From CAJCJE01 sp963818685 (GTDB taxonomy: Bacteria > Actinomycetota > Actinomycetes > Mycobacteriales > Pseudonocardiaceae): a stretch of 64,000 nt of DNA. The notes under the pieces were generated by a model that was given only the letters and a program-made list of their open reading frames with translations, did no database searches and was not told where the DNA came from. Below, piece by piece: positions 42,505 through 51,250 of the stretch (its first letter is position 1; every line of letters starts with the position of its first letter). The translations under genes were made by a program, and so were the position numbers. The stretch is from NCBI GenBank assembly GCA_963818685.1, contig CAWFTJ010000001.1:310001-374000 (forward strand), in the 5' to 3' direction.

Positions 42505-44505
42505 ATGATCAGCTTGCGCGGTGACCGGCGAGCCCTTGAGGTGACCATCCACCACGAGGTGCTGCGCATCGAGCCGTGGGGCACCGACAGCCTGCGGGTG
42601 CGCGTCGGCCAGCATCGCATCGTCGACGACGTGCCCGGCGCGTTGCTCCCGCCGAAGCCGAGCGAGCCCGCGATCACCGTCACCGACGACGTCGGCCGGA
42701 TCAGCAACGGCGCGCTGACCGCGATCGTCGAGGAGACCGTCGGTGACACCGGGCCGTACTCGCTGATCCGCTTCGTGCGCACCGATTCCGGCGCCGAACT
42801 GCTCACCGAGCAACGCGCCCATTTCTGGTGGCCGGGTGCGCGGCTGTTCCATCCGCACGCCAACGGATACCACCGCCTCGAACAGCGCTTCGCCAGCTAC
42901 GACGGGGAGAAGCTGTTCGGCCTCGGCCAGCACACGCACGGCAAACTGAACCAGAAGGGACTGGTACTCGACCTCATCCAGCGCAACGCGGAGGTATCGG
43001 TACCGTTCCTGCTCTCCAACCGCGGCTACGGATTCCTGTGGAACATGCCCGCCGTCGGCCGGGTGGAACTGGCCGACAACGGCACCCGCTGGGTCGCCGA
43101 CACCGCGCGGCAGATCGACTACTGGATCACCACCGGCGACAACCCGGCCGACATCCTGTCCCACTACGCCGACGCGACCGGCAGGCCCCCCATGCTGCCC
43201 GAGTGGGCCAGCGGCTTCTGGCAGTCCAAACTGCGCTACCGCAGCCAGGAGGAGTTGCTGTCCGTCGCCCGCGAACACGTCCGGCGCGGCCTGCCGCTGT
43301 CCGTCATCGTGATCGACTTCTTCCACTGGACGCACCTCGGCGACTGGCGGTTCGACCTGTCCGAGTGGCCCGACCCGGCAGGCATGGTCCGTGAACTCGC
43401 CGACCTCGGCATCAAGCTGATGGTCTCGGTGTGGCCGTCGGTCAACCCGATGAGCGAGAACTACGGCGAGCTGACCGAACGCGGCCTGCTGGTCGCCACC
43501 GAACAGGGCGTCCCGTTCCACGCGCCGTGGCAGGACAAGGGATTCCCGGTGCCGATGCCGGTCGCGTTCTACGACGCCACCAACCCGGCCGCTCGCGAGT
43601 TCGTCTGGTCGACGGTGAAACGCAACTACTTCGACCTCGGCGTCCGCGCGTTCTGGCTGGATGGCTGCGAACCGGAGATCCAGCCCGGCCATCCGCACAA
43701 CCTCCACTTCCACGACGGTCCCGGCGCCGAGGTGTTCAACAGCTACCCCGCACAGAACGCCCGCACCTTCTACGAGGGCACCAGGGCCGACGGCGAGGAC
43801 GACGTCGTGCTGCTGTGCCGGTCGGCCTGGGCGGGCAGCCAACGCTACGGCGCCGCCGTCTGGTCCGGCGACATCGGCCCGACCTGGGAGTCCCTGCGGG
43901 CCCAGGTCCGCGCCGGGCTGAACATCGGCCTATCCGGAATACCGTGGTGGACAACGGACATCGGCGGATTCCACGGCGGCGACCCGGAATCCGAGGAATA
44001 CCGCGAACTGATGGTGCGCTGGTTCCAGTACGGCGCACTGTGCCCGCTGTTCCGGTTACACGGCTTCCGCGACCCACGAGCCCCGTTCGGCCCCGAGATG
44101 ACCGGCGGCCCCAACGAGGTCTGGTCCTACGGCGAACAAGCCTACGAGCTGATCGAGCAGACCCTGCGGTTGCGCGAACGCCTGCGCCCCTACCTGATGC
44201 GGCAGATGCGCGCCGCCCACGAGACCGGCCTGCCCCCGATGCGCCCCCTGTTCGTCGACTTCCCCGCCGACGAGCACGCCTGGGACGCGGACGAAGAGTT
44301 CATGCTCGGCCCCGACCTGCTCGTCGCCCCGATCCTGGCAGCGGGAGCCCGATCAAGGCAGGTCTACCTGCCAGCGGGCGCCCGCTGGACCGACCCGTGG
44401 ACCGGCACGGCACACGAGGGCGGCCAGACCATCGACGCGGCCGCACCACTGGACCGGATACCCGTGTTCCTCCGCGACGGCGCGGACGTGCCAATCCGCG
44501 ACTGA
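42505..44505 (+). CDS. GH31 alpha-xylosidase (intracellular)
   Basis: This 666-aa family GH31 enzyme has no signal peptide and is probably cytoplasmic. N-terminal beta-sandwich (about 1-200), a (beta/alpha)8 barrel with LPEWASGFWQSKLRYRSQEELL, the nucleophile Asp in AFWLDGCEPE (the FWLDxxEPE form is typical of alpha-xylosidases), the acid/base Asp in AAVWSGDIGPTWESL, and C-terminal beta-domains (PVFLRDGADVP). It would trim alpha-xylose from xyloglucan oligosaccharides imported by the adjoining ABC system. ATG 42505 is preferred because AGGAAGGA lies six bases upstream; ATG 42499 would touch it. It is the last gene of the operon governed by O4. Confidence 0.92.
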   Translation: MISLRGDRRALEVTIHHEVLRIEPWGTDSLRVRVGQHRIVDDVPGALLPPKPSEPAITVTDDVGRISNGALTAIVEETVGDTGPYSLIRFVRTDSGAELLTEQRAHFWWPGARLFHPHANGYHRLEQRFASYDGEKLFGLGQHTHGKLNQKGLVLDLIQRNAEVSVPFLLSNRGYGFLWNMPAVGRVELADNGTRWVADTARQIDYWITTGDNPADILSHYADATGRPPMLPEWASGFWQSKLRYRSQEELLSVAREHVRRGLPLSVIVIDFFHWTHLGDWRFDLSEWPDPAGMVRELADLGIKLMVSVWPSVNPMSENYGELTERGLLVATEQGVPFHAPWQDKGFPVPMPVAFYDATNPAAREFVWSTVKRNYFDLGVRAFWLDGCEPEIQPGHPHNLHFHDGPGAEVFNSYPAQNARTFYEGTRADGEDDVVLLCRSAWAGSQRYGAAVWSGDIGPTWESLRAQVRAGLNIGLSGIPWWTTDIGGFHGGDPESEEYRELMVRWFQYGALCPLFRLHGFRDPRAPFGPEMTGGPNEVWSYGEQAYELIEQTLRLRERLRPYLMRQMRAAHETGLPPMRPLFVDFPADEHAWDADEEFMLGPDLLVAPILAAGARSRQVYLPAGARWTDPWTGTAHEGGQTIDAAAPLDRIPVFLRDGADVPIRD

Positions 44506-44676
44506 GCAGAGGGCACAAGCCAGACAAACAGTACACCATGATTTGCCGGCTTCAAACCAACGAAACCGTGAACGTATACTGCCCGAGACCGTCACCGGTC
44601 GAGTCCACGACGCCGGTGAGCACGCCCGTCACAGCTGACCCCTCGCTGATGGTGGGACGAAGAAGGGTGCCACACG

Positions 44677-44871
44677 ATGTTGGCCAGGCATACGACACCG
44701 GACCCCGAACACGGCCGCATCGTTCGGGCGCGTGCCGTCGAGCAAGCTCACAGCGCGGTCCAGAACGCACGTGCGACCCGCACGGTCGCCGACCACGCCA
44801 CGGACGCCACGGACTGCGTGCGACTGCTGGAGATGCTGGGGCTCGACGCCCACGACGGCGCGCGTGGCTGA
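44677..44871 (+). CDS. Small protein of unknown function
   Basis: A 64-aa ORF (MLARHTTPDPEHGRIVRARAVEQAHSA) rich in Ala, Arg and Asp, with a heptad-like helical middle (VQNARATRTVADHATDATDCVRLLEMLGLD) and no membrane segment. GAAGAAGGG lies about 11 bases before the ATG, a weak ribosome-binding site. It is in the same orientation as, and about 105 bp before, the cold-shock gene. I recognise no family. It looks real because of codon pattern and position, but could be spurious. Confidence 0.5.
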   Translation: MLARHTTPDPEHGRIVRARAVEQAHSAVQNARATRTVADHATDATDCVRLLEMLGLDAHDGARG

Positions 44872-44976
44872 CCCCCACTGTCGCGAACGTCGCGGTGATG
44901 AGAGAGTAGTGGCTTCAACGGTCGTCCTGAGACCTCAAGGTGGGGACAACAACGGGCGACGCAGGGAGATGGCAGT

Positions 44977-45180
44977 ATGGCCCAGGGCAGTGTGAAGTGG
45001 TTCAACGGCGAGAAGGGCTTCGGCTTCATCCAGCAGGATGGTGGCGGTCCGGACGTCTTCGTCCACTACTCCGAGATTCAGGGCACCGGCTTCAAGTCGC
45101 TTGACGAAGGCCAGCGTGTCGAGTTCGAGATCGGTCAGGGACAGAAGGGCCCACAAGCCCAGGGCGTACGCACAATCTGA
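44977..45180 (+). CDS. cspA: Cold-shock protein (CspA family)
   Basis: This 67-aa single cold-shock domain binds single-stranded RNA and DNA. The RNP1 motif is GEKGFGFIQQ and RNP2 is DVFVHYSEI, with KWFNGEKGFGF at the start. It is full length for the family and acts as an RNA chaperone. The ATG follows GGGAGATGGCAGT. A 105-bp untranslated stretch precedes it, in keeping with structured csp leaders, though no specific fold was identified. A strong terminator follows. Confidence 0.95.
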   Translation: MAQGSVKWFNGEKGFGFIQQDGGGPDVFVHYSEIQGTGFKSLDEGQRVEFEIGQGQKGPQAQGVRTI

Positions 45181-45189
45181 CCCGCGCTA

Positions 45190-45235
45190 GTCGGTGTGCC
45201 TGTGCCCGTGACCAACCGGCCACAGGCACACCGAC
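45190..45235. terminator. Bidirectional terminator after cspA
   Basis: A perfect 15-bp stem GTCGGTGTGCCTGTG (45190-45204) with its complement (45221-45235) and a 16-nt loop, between convergent cspA and SNF2 genes. Confidence 0.7.
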
Positions 45236-45291
45236 AGCTCCAGCACCACGTCCTGACGGGCTCTTTGACCCCACGGCATGACGAGCCGGGC

Positions 45292-48200
45292 TCAGGCGAA
45301 CAGCTCCCGGATCTCGTCGGCCCCCAGCCCCGTGCCGAACAGGTTGCCCTCGTCCATGACCCCGGCGAACAGTTCGGCCTTGCGAGCCTGCAACGCCACG
45401 ACTCGTTCCTCGATCGTGTCCTTGGCGATCAGCCGATACACCATGACGTTGCGGGTCTGCCCGATGCGATGCGTCCGGTCGACCGCCTGTGCCTCCGTCG
45501 CCGGATTCCACCACGGGTCGAGCAGGAAGCAGTAGTCGGCCTCCGTGAGGTTCAGCCCGAACCCGCCCGCCTTGAGGCTGATCAGGAACACCGGAGCGGC
45601 ACCGCCCTTGAAGCGCGCCAGCACCGCTGCGCGGTCGCGGGTCCGGCCGTCGAGGTAGCAGTACTCGATGCCCTCGGCGTCCAGGCGGCGCCTTACATGA
45701 CCGAGAAACCCGGTGAACTGGCTGAACACCAGCGCCCGGTGCCCACCATCGACCACATCGCGCACCTGTTCGACCAGGGCGTCGATCTTGCCGCAGGGCA
45801 GTTCGGCGTTGGCCTCGTCGACCAGTCCGGCGTGCAGGCTCAACTGCCGCAGCAGGGTCAGTGAGCGCAAGATGGTGAAGCGGTTCTTGTCGATGTCGTC
45901 GATCAGGCCGAGCACCTTCTGCCGCTCGCGTTGCAGATGGGTCTGGTAGAGCTTGCGGTGCCGGGGGTGCAGCTCCACCTCAAGCACCTGTTCCTGCTTG
46001 GCCGGCAGGTCCGCTGCCACCTGTTCCTTGGTACGGCGCTTCACCAGCGGTTTCATCCGCCGGCGCAGCCGGCCCAGCAACTCGGCGTTGCCCTGCTTCT
46101 CGATCGGCTGCGCGTAGAACTCCTGGAACCGGCGCGGGTTCGGGAACAGGCCGGGGGCGGTGATCGAGAGCAGCGACCAGAGCTCCATCAGATTGTTCTC
46201 CATCGGAGTGCCGGTGATCGCCAGTTTGACCGGGGCGGGCAGCCGTCGCGCGCACTGGTAGGTCTTGGACTCGTGGTTCTTCACCTGCTGGGCCTCGTCG
46301 AGGACCAGCATGGACCAGGGCAGCTCCGCGTAGTCGTCGAAGTCGATGCGGAACAGCGTGTAGGACGTGATCACGATGTCCGCGCCGGCGACGCTCTCAC
46401 GCAGCGGCTCGCGCCTGCGGCGCACCGTGTCGGTCAGCGCCACGACCGAAAGACCGGGGGCGAAGCGGTTGGCTTCGGCCGCCCAGTTCGCCACCACGCT
46501 GGCCGGCGCGATCACCAGGAACGGCGCGCAGCCGGGATCGGTCAGCTTGGCGTGGCTGATCAGGGCCAGGGTCTGCACGGTCTTGCCAAGCCCCATGTCG
46601 TCGGCGAGGATGCCGCCGAGCCGCCATTCCCACAGAAACGCCAGCCACCGGAACCCGTCCACCTGGTAGGGACGCAGCCGCGCGTCAAGCGTGGCCGGCA
46701 CCGGTGTCTGCGTCTGGCTCTGCGCATCGATCGACAACAACCCCGAGACCTGCTGCTGCCACGCCCGTGCCTGCTGACGCACAACGCCGAGCTCGGTGAG
46801 TTCGTCCCACAGTCCGGCCTGGAAGCGGCTGATCCGCAGCGATTCGGACGGGACGTCGCGCAGCGCGCGAGCCTCGTCGATCAGCTCGCGCAGCCTGCGC
46901 AGTTCGGGTTTGTCCAGCGCGAAGTACGCACCGTCGGACAACAGCAGGTGCGAATCACCATTGGCCAGAGCGAGGAACAGCTCCGTGAACGGCACATCGT
47001 CACCCTCGACGGTGACCGTCACGCCGAGTTCGAACCAGTCGTTGTCGCCGGGAACCTCGGTGGTGGACAAGTCGATGGCCAGGGAGTCGCCCGCTTCCCG
47101 GTAGTCGGCAGGGGCGCCACCGATCTCGACCTCGACCCCGGCACAAGCAGCCAGTGACGGCAGAGTCTCGGTAGTGAACCGCATAGTGTCGATGCCCCGA
47201 TACACGCCCGCCGTCGCCGACTGCGCCTCACCGAGACCAGCAAGAATCTCGCGCTCAGCATCAACATCGCGGTAATCCTCGCCCGCCCCAGCCGTCGCAT
47301 CCACCGGAATCCTCCGCAGAGCGTCGCCCACCTGATAGGCCCACTCCCAGCTGACCGCCAGTTCGTGCCCGTCCCGATAGTCGGCACGCAGTACCAGGTT
47401 CGGCGCGGAGATCGCGGGCGGCGTGAACGAGTCGTCCGAGGAGACGACCGTGGCCACGTGACGCAGGCGAGGGCAGTAGTCGTCACGGAACCGGGCATGC
47501 TCCGCAGCGGGCACGATCAGGTGCCGGTTGTCCATCACCAGGCCACGCAGTTCGGCCGGCACCGGCCTGACCAGCCGCGCCAGCCGGACAGGCCACTTCG
47601 CAGGCTCGACGACATCGCGGACCTGCGCCTTGTCGACGTAAACCACCCCGTGCCCCTCGGTCCCAACGAACCGAATCGGTACCGCGTCGGCAGGACCTCC
47701 CTCGACACGGACCAGTGGCCGGACCACCAGCCCGTCGGACTGCGCATCCCGCGTGACATCGAGGCAGAACTCGGCCTGGCCGTAGGGCGACACCGCCCCC
47801 AGCCGCCGATGACCATGCACCAACCGCACGCCGACCGACGCGGCCTCGTCCAGCATGGACCACAGTTGCCGCGACTCGAACCCACCCAGGTCGATCAGCT
47901 TGTCGTCGGCGTAGGAACCGTAGTAGCCATAGGCCGAGTCCTGACTGGTCCGTCCGGACTGGAACATCGCGTACAGCTCTCGCAGCAGCCGCACATGCCC
48001 GCGAACATAGCCAGTCATGTGATGCGCATAGCTGAGCTTGCCCCAGCTCAGGTTGCCGTACACCCAGCCGTTGCGGCCCGGTGTCACGAGACGAGCCGTC
48101 AACCGCACCGGCGACGCCCCCGAACGACTGCCGCCCCCAGCCAGCGCCAACTCGATCCCGAGCGGCGCCGTGCCGGTCCGGGCTGCCTTCGCGGCCGAGT

Positions 48201-48576
48201 TCGAGCCGAGCAGCGCATCCAGCGATTCCGCCCAGGTAGGCGGCCTCGTGGTGGTGCGGGCCGGCGGCGCGACCTGCGCCCGCTTCACCGCGGCGATCAC
48301 AAGGGCCGCGACATGCTTGCAGTTGAACCCCACCGGACAGCTGCATTCGCCCTGTTCAAAGGCGAAATTATCATCGTAGTCGACGAAGTACGCCGACGTC
48401 TCGTACAGGCCGCCGTTGCCGACCACAGTGCCGTACAGCGCGACATCGGCCTGCTTCCACCGCATCCGCAGCACGCGATTCCGACGCGCGTAGCTGGCAC
48501 CACGGTCGTAGAAGGTGGCGCCGACGGCCTCCTCGACACCAGCGAGATCAACGGAACCGGGCACGGCGGATGACAT
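45292..48576 (-). CDS. SWIM zinc-finger SNF2/RapA-like helicase
   Basis: This protein of about 1094 aa has an N-terminal SWIM zinc finger (CSCPVGFNCKH, about 78-88), a middle region (SNF2-associated, about 110-600) and a C-terminal SNF2 ATPase. Helicase motifs are I (ILADDMGLGKT), II (LVLDEAQ), III (LAITGTPMENN), V (LISLKAGGFGLNLTEA) and VI (AVDRTHRIGQ). It uses ATP to move along double-stranded DNA or RNA-polymerase complexes; its cellular role is not established. ATG 48576 gives a normal N-terminus; GTG codons at 48585 and 48600 are alternatives. The IS3 element inserted 43 bp before this start has probably replaced or separated its native promoter. Confidence 0.88.
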   Translation of the reverse strand: MSSAVPGSVDLAGVEEAVGATFYDRGASYARRNRVLRMRWKQADVALYGTVVGNGGLYETSAYFVDYDDNFAFEQGECSCPVGFNCKHVAALVIAAVKRAQVAPPARTTTRPPTWAESLDALLGSNSAAKAARTGTAPLGIELALAGGGSRSGASPVRLTARLVTPGRNGWVYGNLSWGKLSYAHHMTGYVRGHVRLLRELYAMFQSGRTSQDSAYGYYGSYADDKLIDLGGFESRQLWSMLDEAASVGVRLVHGHRRLGAVSPYGQAEFCLDVTRDAQSDGLVVRPLVRVEGGPADAVPIRFVGTEGHGVVYVDKAQVRDVVEPAKWPVRLARLVRPVPAELRGLVMDNRHLIVPAAEHARFRDDYCPRLRHVATVVSSDDSFTPPAISAPNLVLRADYRDGHELAVSWEWAYQVGDALRRIPVDATAGAGEDYRDVDAEREILAGLGEAQSATAGVYRGIDTMRFTTETLPSLAACAGVEVEIGGAPADYREAGDSLAIDLSTTEVPGDNDWFELGVTVTVEGDDVPFTELFLALANGDSHLLLSDGAYFALDKPELRRLRELIDEARALRDVPSESLRISRFQAGLWDELTELGVVRQQARAWQQQVSGLLSIDAQSQTQTPVPATLDARLRPYQVDGFRWLAFLWEWRLGGILADDMGLGKTVQTLALISHAKLTDPGCAPFLVIAPASVVANWAAEANRFAPGLSVVALTDTVRRRREPLRESVAGADIVITSYTLFRIDFDDYAELPWSMLVLDEAQQVKNHESKTYQCARRLPAPVKLAITGTPMENNLMELWSLLSITAPGLFPNPRRFQEFYAQPIEKQGNAELLGRLRRRMKPLVKRRTKEQVAADLPAKQEQVLEVELHPRHRKLYQTHLQRERQKVLGLIDDIDKNRFTILRSLTLLRQLSLHAGLVDEANAELPCGKIDALVEQVRDVVDGGHRALVFSQFTGFLGHVRRRLDAEGIEYCYLDGRTRDRAAVLARFKGGAAPVFLISLKAGGFGLNLTEADYCFLLDPWWNPATEAQAVDRTHRIGQTRNVMVYRLIAKDTIEERVVALQARKAELFAGVMDEGNLFGTGLGADEIRELFA

Positions 48577-48619
48577 GGCAGCCACGGTAGCGGTCGCCAC
48601 CGACTCCCCCGAATGGACC

Positions 48620-48638
48620 TGACCCGTTTTGACGGACA
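48620..48638 (+). repeat. IS3 left inverted repeat
   Basis: A 19-bp terminus identical to the reverse complement of 49893-49911, without mismatches. Confidence 0.92.
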
Positions 48639-48677
48639 TCCGAGATCAGGGGCGTCACCCCTGGAAGGATGTCTGTT

Positions 48678-48988
48678 ATGGAGACCACGGGTCCGAAGCC
48701 GCCCCGCCGTCCTCGTCGCGCGTTCACCCCGGAGTTCAAGGCCGAGATCGTCGAGCCGTGCCAGCGTGGCGACCGCACCGTAGTGCAGGTCGCACGCGAT
48801 TTCGACCTGACCGAGACCGCGGTGCGGGACTGGGTCAGGTCGAACGCGACACCGGAACCCGCGCCAACGGCCTGACCAGCGACGAGCGAACCGAACTGAC
48901 GCGGTTGCGGCGGGAGAACCGCCGGTTGAGCGAGGACGTGGAGATCCTCAAGCGTGCGACGGCTTTCTTCGCGAAGAAGACCCGGTGA
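48678..48988 (+). CDS. IS3 transposase OrfA (HTH), frameshifted
   Basis: OrfA binds the IS ends. The first part (RRAFTPEFKAEIVEPCQRGDRTVVQVARDFDLTETAVRDWV) is the IS3-type HTH. At about 48838 the frame is lost: the continuing coiled coil (ERDTGTRANGLTSDERTELTRLRRENRRLSEDVEILKRATAFFAKKTR) lies in the neighbouring frame and ends at 48988. One missing base in the GGG run near 48834 explains it. As read, OrfA is truncated at 48875, which would prevent formation of the OrfAB transposase. ATG 48669 is an alternative start. Confidence 0.8.
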
Positions 48989-49875
48989 ACGTGTATCCGT
49001 TCATCGAGGCGGAGAACGCCGGCAGCGGCAACGTCAAGCGTGCCTGCGAGCTGTTGATGGTCTCCCGAGCCGCCTACTACGCCCACCGCACCGCTGGTCC
49101 CTCCGCCCGCCAGCGACAGGATGCGGACCTCACGGAGAAGATCATCCAGGTACATGAGGAGTCGAAAGGCACCTACGGTGCGCCACGAGTGCACGCTGAA
49201 CTCCGCGCCCAGGGCCAGCAGCACTCCCGGAAACGGATCGCCCGGCTGCTGCGTGCCGCCGGCCGGGCCGGCAGGACCCCGAAACGGTGGCGTACCACGA
49301 CCACCCCCGATCCCGCCGCCACGCTGCCCACGGATTTGATTGACCGGGATTTCTCCTGCGCGGCAACAGAAGTCAACACTCGATGGTGCGGTGACATCAC
49401 CTACATCCACACCTGGGAAGGCTGGCTGTATCTGGCCACCGTCATCGATCTGGCCTCTCGTCGCGTCGTTGGCTGGGCTACCGCCGATCACCTGCGCACC
49501 GACCTGGTCGAACACGCGCTCCGCGACGCCATCACCGCGCGTCGGCCTGATCCTGGGGTGATCTTCCACTCTGATCGTGGCTGCCAATACACGTCTGCCC
49601 AGTACGCGCGGGTAGCGGCCGAGTTCGGGATGCGGTTGTCGGTCGGCCGGAAGGGGCAGTGTTGGGACAACGCGGTCGCTGAGTCGTTCTTCGCCACCAT
49701 CAAATCTGAGCTGCTCGACAGGCGGCCCTGGCCTACCAAGGCTAAGGCGCACAAGGCTATCTTCGAATATGTCGAGGGCTGGTACAACACTCGACGCCGG
49801 CATTCCAGCCTTGGCTACCTCAGCCCCAACACCTACGAAACACCCCCCGAACACGCTTTCGAACAGGTAGCCTGA
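48985..49875 (+). CDS. IS3 transposase OrfB (DDE integrase core)
   Basis: This 296-aa DDE catalytic subunit has an HTH_21 region (KGTYGAPRVHAEL), then an rve integrase core with Asp in WCGDITYI, Asp in FHSDRGCQY and Glu in AVAESFFATIKSEL, followed by HSSLGYLSPNTYE. The GTG start overlaps the OrfA stop (GTGA). In IS3 elements OrfB is normally made as an OrfAB fusion by -1 frameshifting; no A-rich slippery sequence is obvious here. Full length and intact. Confidence 0.93.
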   Translation: MNVYPFIEAENAGSGNVKRACELLMVSRAAYYAHRTAGPSARQRQDADLTEKIIQVHEESKGTYGAPRVHAELRAQGQQHSRKRIARLLRAAGRAGRTPKRWRTTTTPDPAATLPTDLIDRDFSCAATEVNTRWCGDITYIHTWEGWLYLATVIDLASRRVVGWATADHLRTDLVEHALRDAITARRPDPGVIFHSDRGCQYTSAQYARVAAEFGMRLSVGRKGQCWDNAVAESFFATIKSELLDRRPWPTKAKAHKAIFEYVEGWYNTRRRHSSLGYLSPNTYETPPEHAFEQVA

Positions 49876-49892
49876 CCACACCACATCAGCCC

Positions 49893-49911
49893 TGTCCGTC
49901 AAAACGGGTCA
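49893..49911 (-). repeat. IS3 right inverted repeat
   Basis: Exact inverse of the left terminus. The right flank ACC repeats the left flank. Confidence 0.92.
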
Positions 49912-49914
49912 ACC

Positions 49915-50421
49915 TCAGTCCCAGATCAGCCGGATGATGGCGGTGTCGCGGCGGGAAATTAGGTCGCGGCCGTCGCAGTCGGCGAGGATCTGGCGGATGA
50001 GGTCCAGCGGTACCAGCGGGACTTCTTTTTCGGGGATGGCGGGCGGTTTCATCCGGGCCATCGGGTGAGCGTCGATCTCTCCTTCGTCGAGCGGCCAGTT
50101 GAACCACTGCTGCACGGCGCGGTAGCGGTTGTGCGTGGTTCCGGGCGCATTGATCGACAGCAAGTGATTGATCCAGCCAATCAGATGTGACTTGGTGATG
50201 TCGGCTGGCTGATCCGGCCGCGTCAGGTCCCCGTCGTCGGCGGCCCGGTCGGGCGATTCATCGGGTGTTTCCCGCAGGTGGTCAAGCCAGATGATCAGCT
50301 GCCAGGTGCTGTCGAGGTAGCCCTGGATGGTCTTTGGAGACTTGTTCTCCGACCGCCGCTGGCGGTCCCACTCCCGGACGAGGGGGTACCAGCGGTGACC
50401 GGATCGGTCAGTGGTCTGCAT
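49915..50421 (-). pseudogene. Tyrosine recombinase (phage-type integrase), N-terminal fragment
   Basis: This 168-aa fragment is homologous to the SAM-like N-terminal core-binding domain of tyrosine recombinases (SPKTIQGYLDSTWQLIIWLDHL, ITKSHLIGWINHLL, HNRYRAVQQWFNWPLDEGEI, NPM-like HPMARMKPP). It runs to the beginning of the catalytic domain (RDTAIIRLIWD) and then stops within three bases of the IS3 target duplication. The Arg-His-Arg-Tyr catalytic half is absent from the window. It starts 93 bp from the 3' end of tRNA-Val, the classic place for an integrase of a tRNA-integrating element. It is a non-functional remnant; the break coincides with the IS insertion. Confidence 0.85.
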
Positions 50422-50514
50422 ACTCAGAACACTCCAATAAGGGTGTTACTGAGCGCCGTGCTCGCGTCAGTCGATCACGAAGGCTGACGTCTGCGCTGGT
50501 CAGATGGGCTTGTG

Positions 50515-50586
50515 TGGGCACAGCTGGGATCGAACCAGCGACATCCTGCTTGTAAGGCAGGCGCTCTCCCGCTGAGCTATGCGCCC
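50515..50586 (-). tRNA. tRNA-Val (anticodon UAC)
   Basis: A cloverleaf folds on the minus strand: acceptor GGGCGCA / TGTGCCC (one G-U), D-arm GCTC/GAGC, anticodon stem CCTGC/GCAGG with loop CTTACAA (anticodon TAC), T-arm GCTGG/CCAGC with TTCGATC. It is 72 nt, with discriminator A; the CCA is not encoded. The 3' end faces the truncated integrase gene. Confidence 0.95.
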
Positions 50587-50647
50587 TTGAGGTCGGTCCG
50601 CCCCGCGGGGCGTGGCGGACCGACGATACCGCAGTTGGTCGCCTGGC

Positions 50648-51109
50648 TCAGACGAGTTCGGCGATGGCCTTCTTCCAGGCGTTCTGGTCGCGGGCTTCGC
50701 CGGGCTGGTTGACCTCGGCGAAGCGGACGACGCCTTCGGTGTCGATGAGGAAGGTGCCTCGGTTGGCCATGCCGGACGCCTCGTTGAAGACGCCGTAGGC
50801 CGCGGCGACCTCGCCGTGCGGCCAGAAGTCGGAGAGCAGCGGGAAGGTGTAGCCCTCCTGCTGCGCCCACGCCTTGAGGCTGAACGGCGCGTCGACGGAG
50901 ATGCCGACGACCTGGACCTTGTCGTTCTGGTACTCGGTGATCTCGTCCCGGACCTGGCAGAGTTCGCCGGTGCAGATGCCGCTGAACGCGAACGGGAAGA
51001 AGACGAGAAGCACGTTCTTGTCGCTGCGCAGCGACTCAAGGGAGACCTTCTCCCTGTTGGAGTCGCTGAGTGTGAAGTCCGGGGCCTTAGAGCCGACCTC
51101 GACCGCCAT
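50648..51109 (-). CDS. ahpE: Peroxiredoxin, AhpE type (one-Cys)
   Basis: This 153-aa thiol peroxidase reduces hydroperoxides and peroxynitrite. It has a thioredoxin-fold AhpC/TSA domain with the peroxidatic Cys in PFAFSGICTGELC and the APDFTLSDSN N-terminus typical of AhpE. Full length. The ATG at 51109 follows AGGAGG at nine bases. It is cytosolic and sits in a core-gene region beside DUF3052 and aceE, a common actinobacterial arrangement. Confidence 0.92.
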   Translation of the reverse strand: MAVEVGSKAPDFTLSDSNREKVSLESLRSDKNVLLVFFPFAFSGICTGELCQVRDEITEYQNDKVQVVGISVDAPFSLKAWAQQEGYTFPLLSDFWPHGEVAAAYGVFNEASGMANRGTFLIDTEGVVRFAEVNQPGEARDQNAWKKAIAELV

Positions 51110-51250
51110 GTTGCGGATCCTCCTGCCGTGCGCCGTCACCAGTTTTTGCCCATCACAAAGTCATCACAAAAGATTGCCCCGGCAGCTTAGTAGCTACGGC
51201 TCGCGGCGGGGATGGGTTCGTCCGGGTCACCCCGGTGCCAGTGGCGCAGG

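Larger units (their letters stand above)
48620..49911 (+). mobile_element. IS3-family insertion sequence, 1292 bp
   Basis: A complete element bounded by perfect 19-bp inverted repeats: TGACCCGTTTTGACGGACA (48620-48638) and its complement (49893-49911). It is flanked by ACC on both sides (48617-48619 and 49912-49914), matching the 3-bp duplication typical of IS3 elements. It contains orfA and orfB in the usual overlapping arrangement. It sits between the SNF2 gene promoter region and an integrase fragment. Confidence 0.92.

Noticed and set aside
41905..43842. 645-codon minus-strand frame across the permease and GH31
   Set aside because: It spans two real genes on the other strand with no recognisable domain.
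48838..48988. Programmed frameshift within IS3 orfA
   Set aside because: The shift lies in the middle of orfA, far from the orfA-orfB junction where IS3 elements slip, and there is no A-rich slippery site. A one-base indel explains it better.
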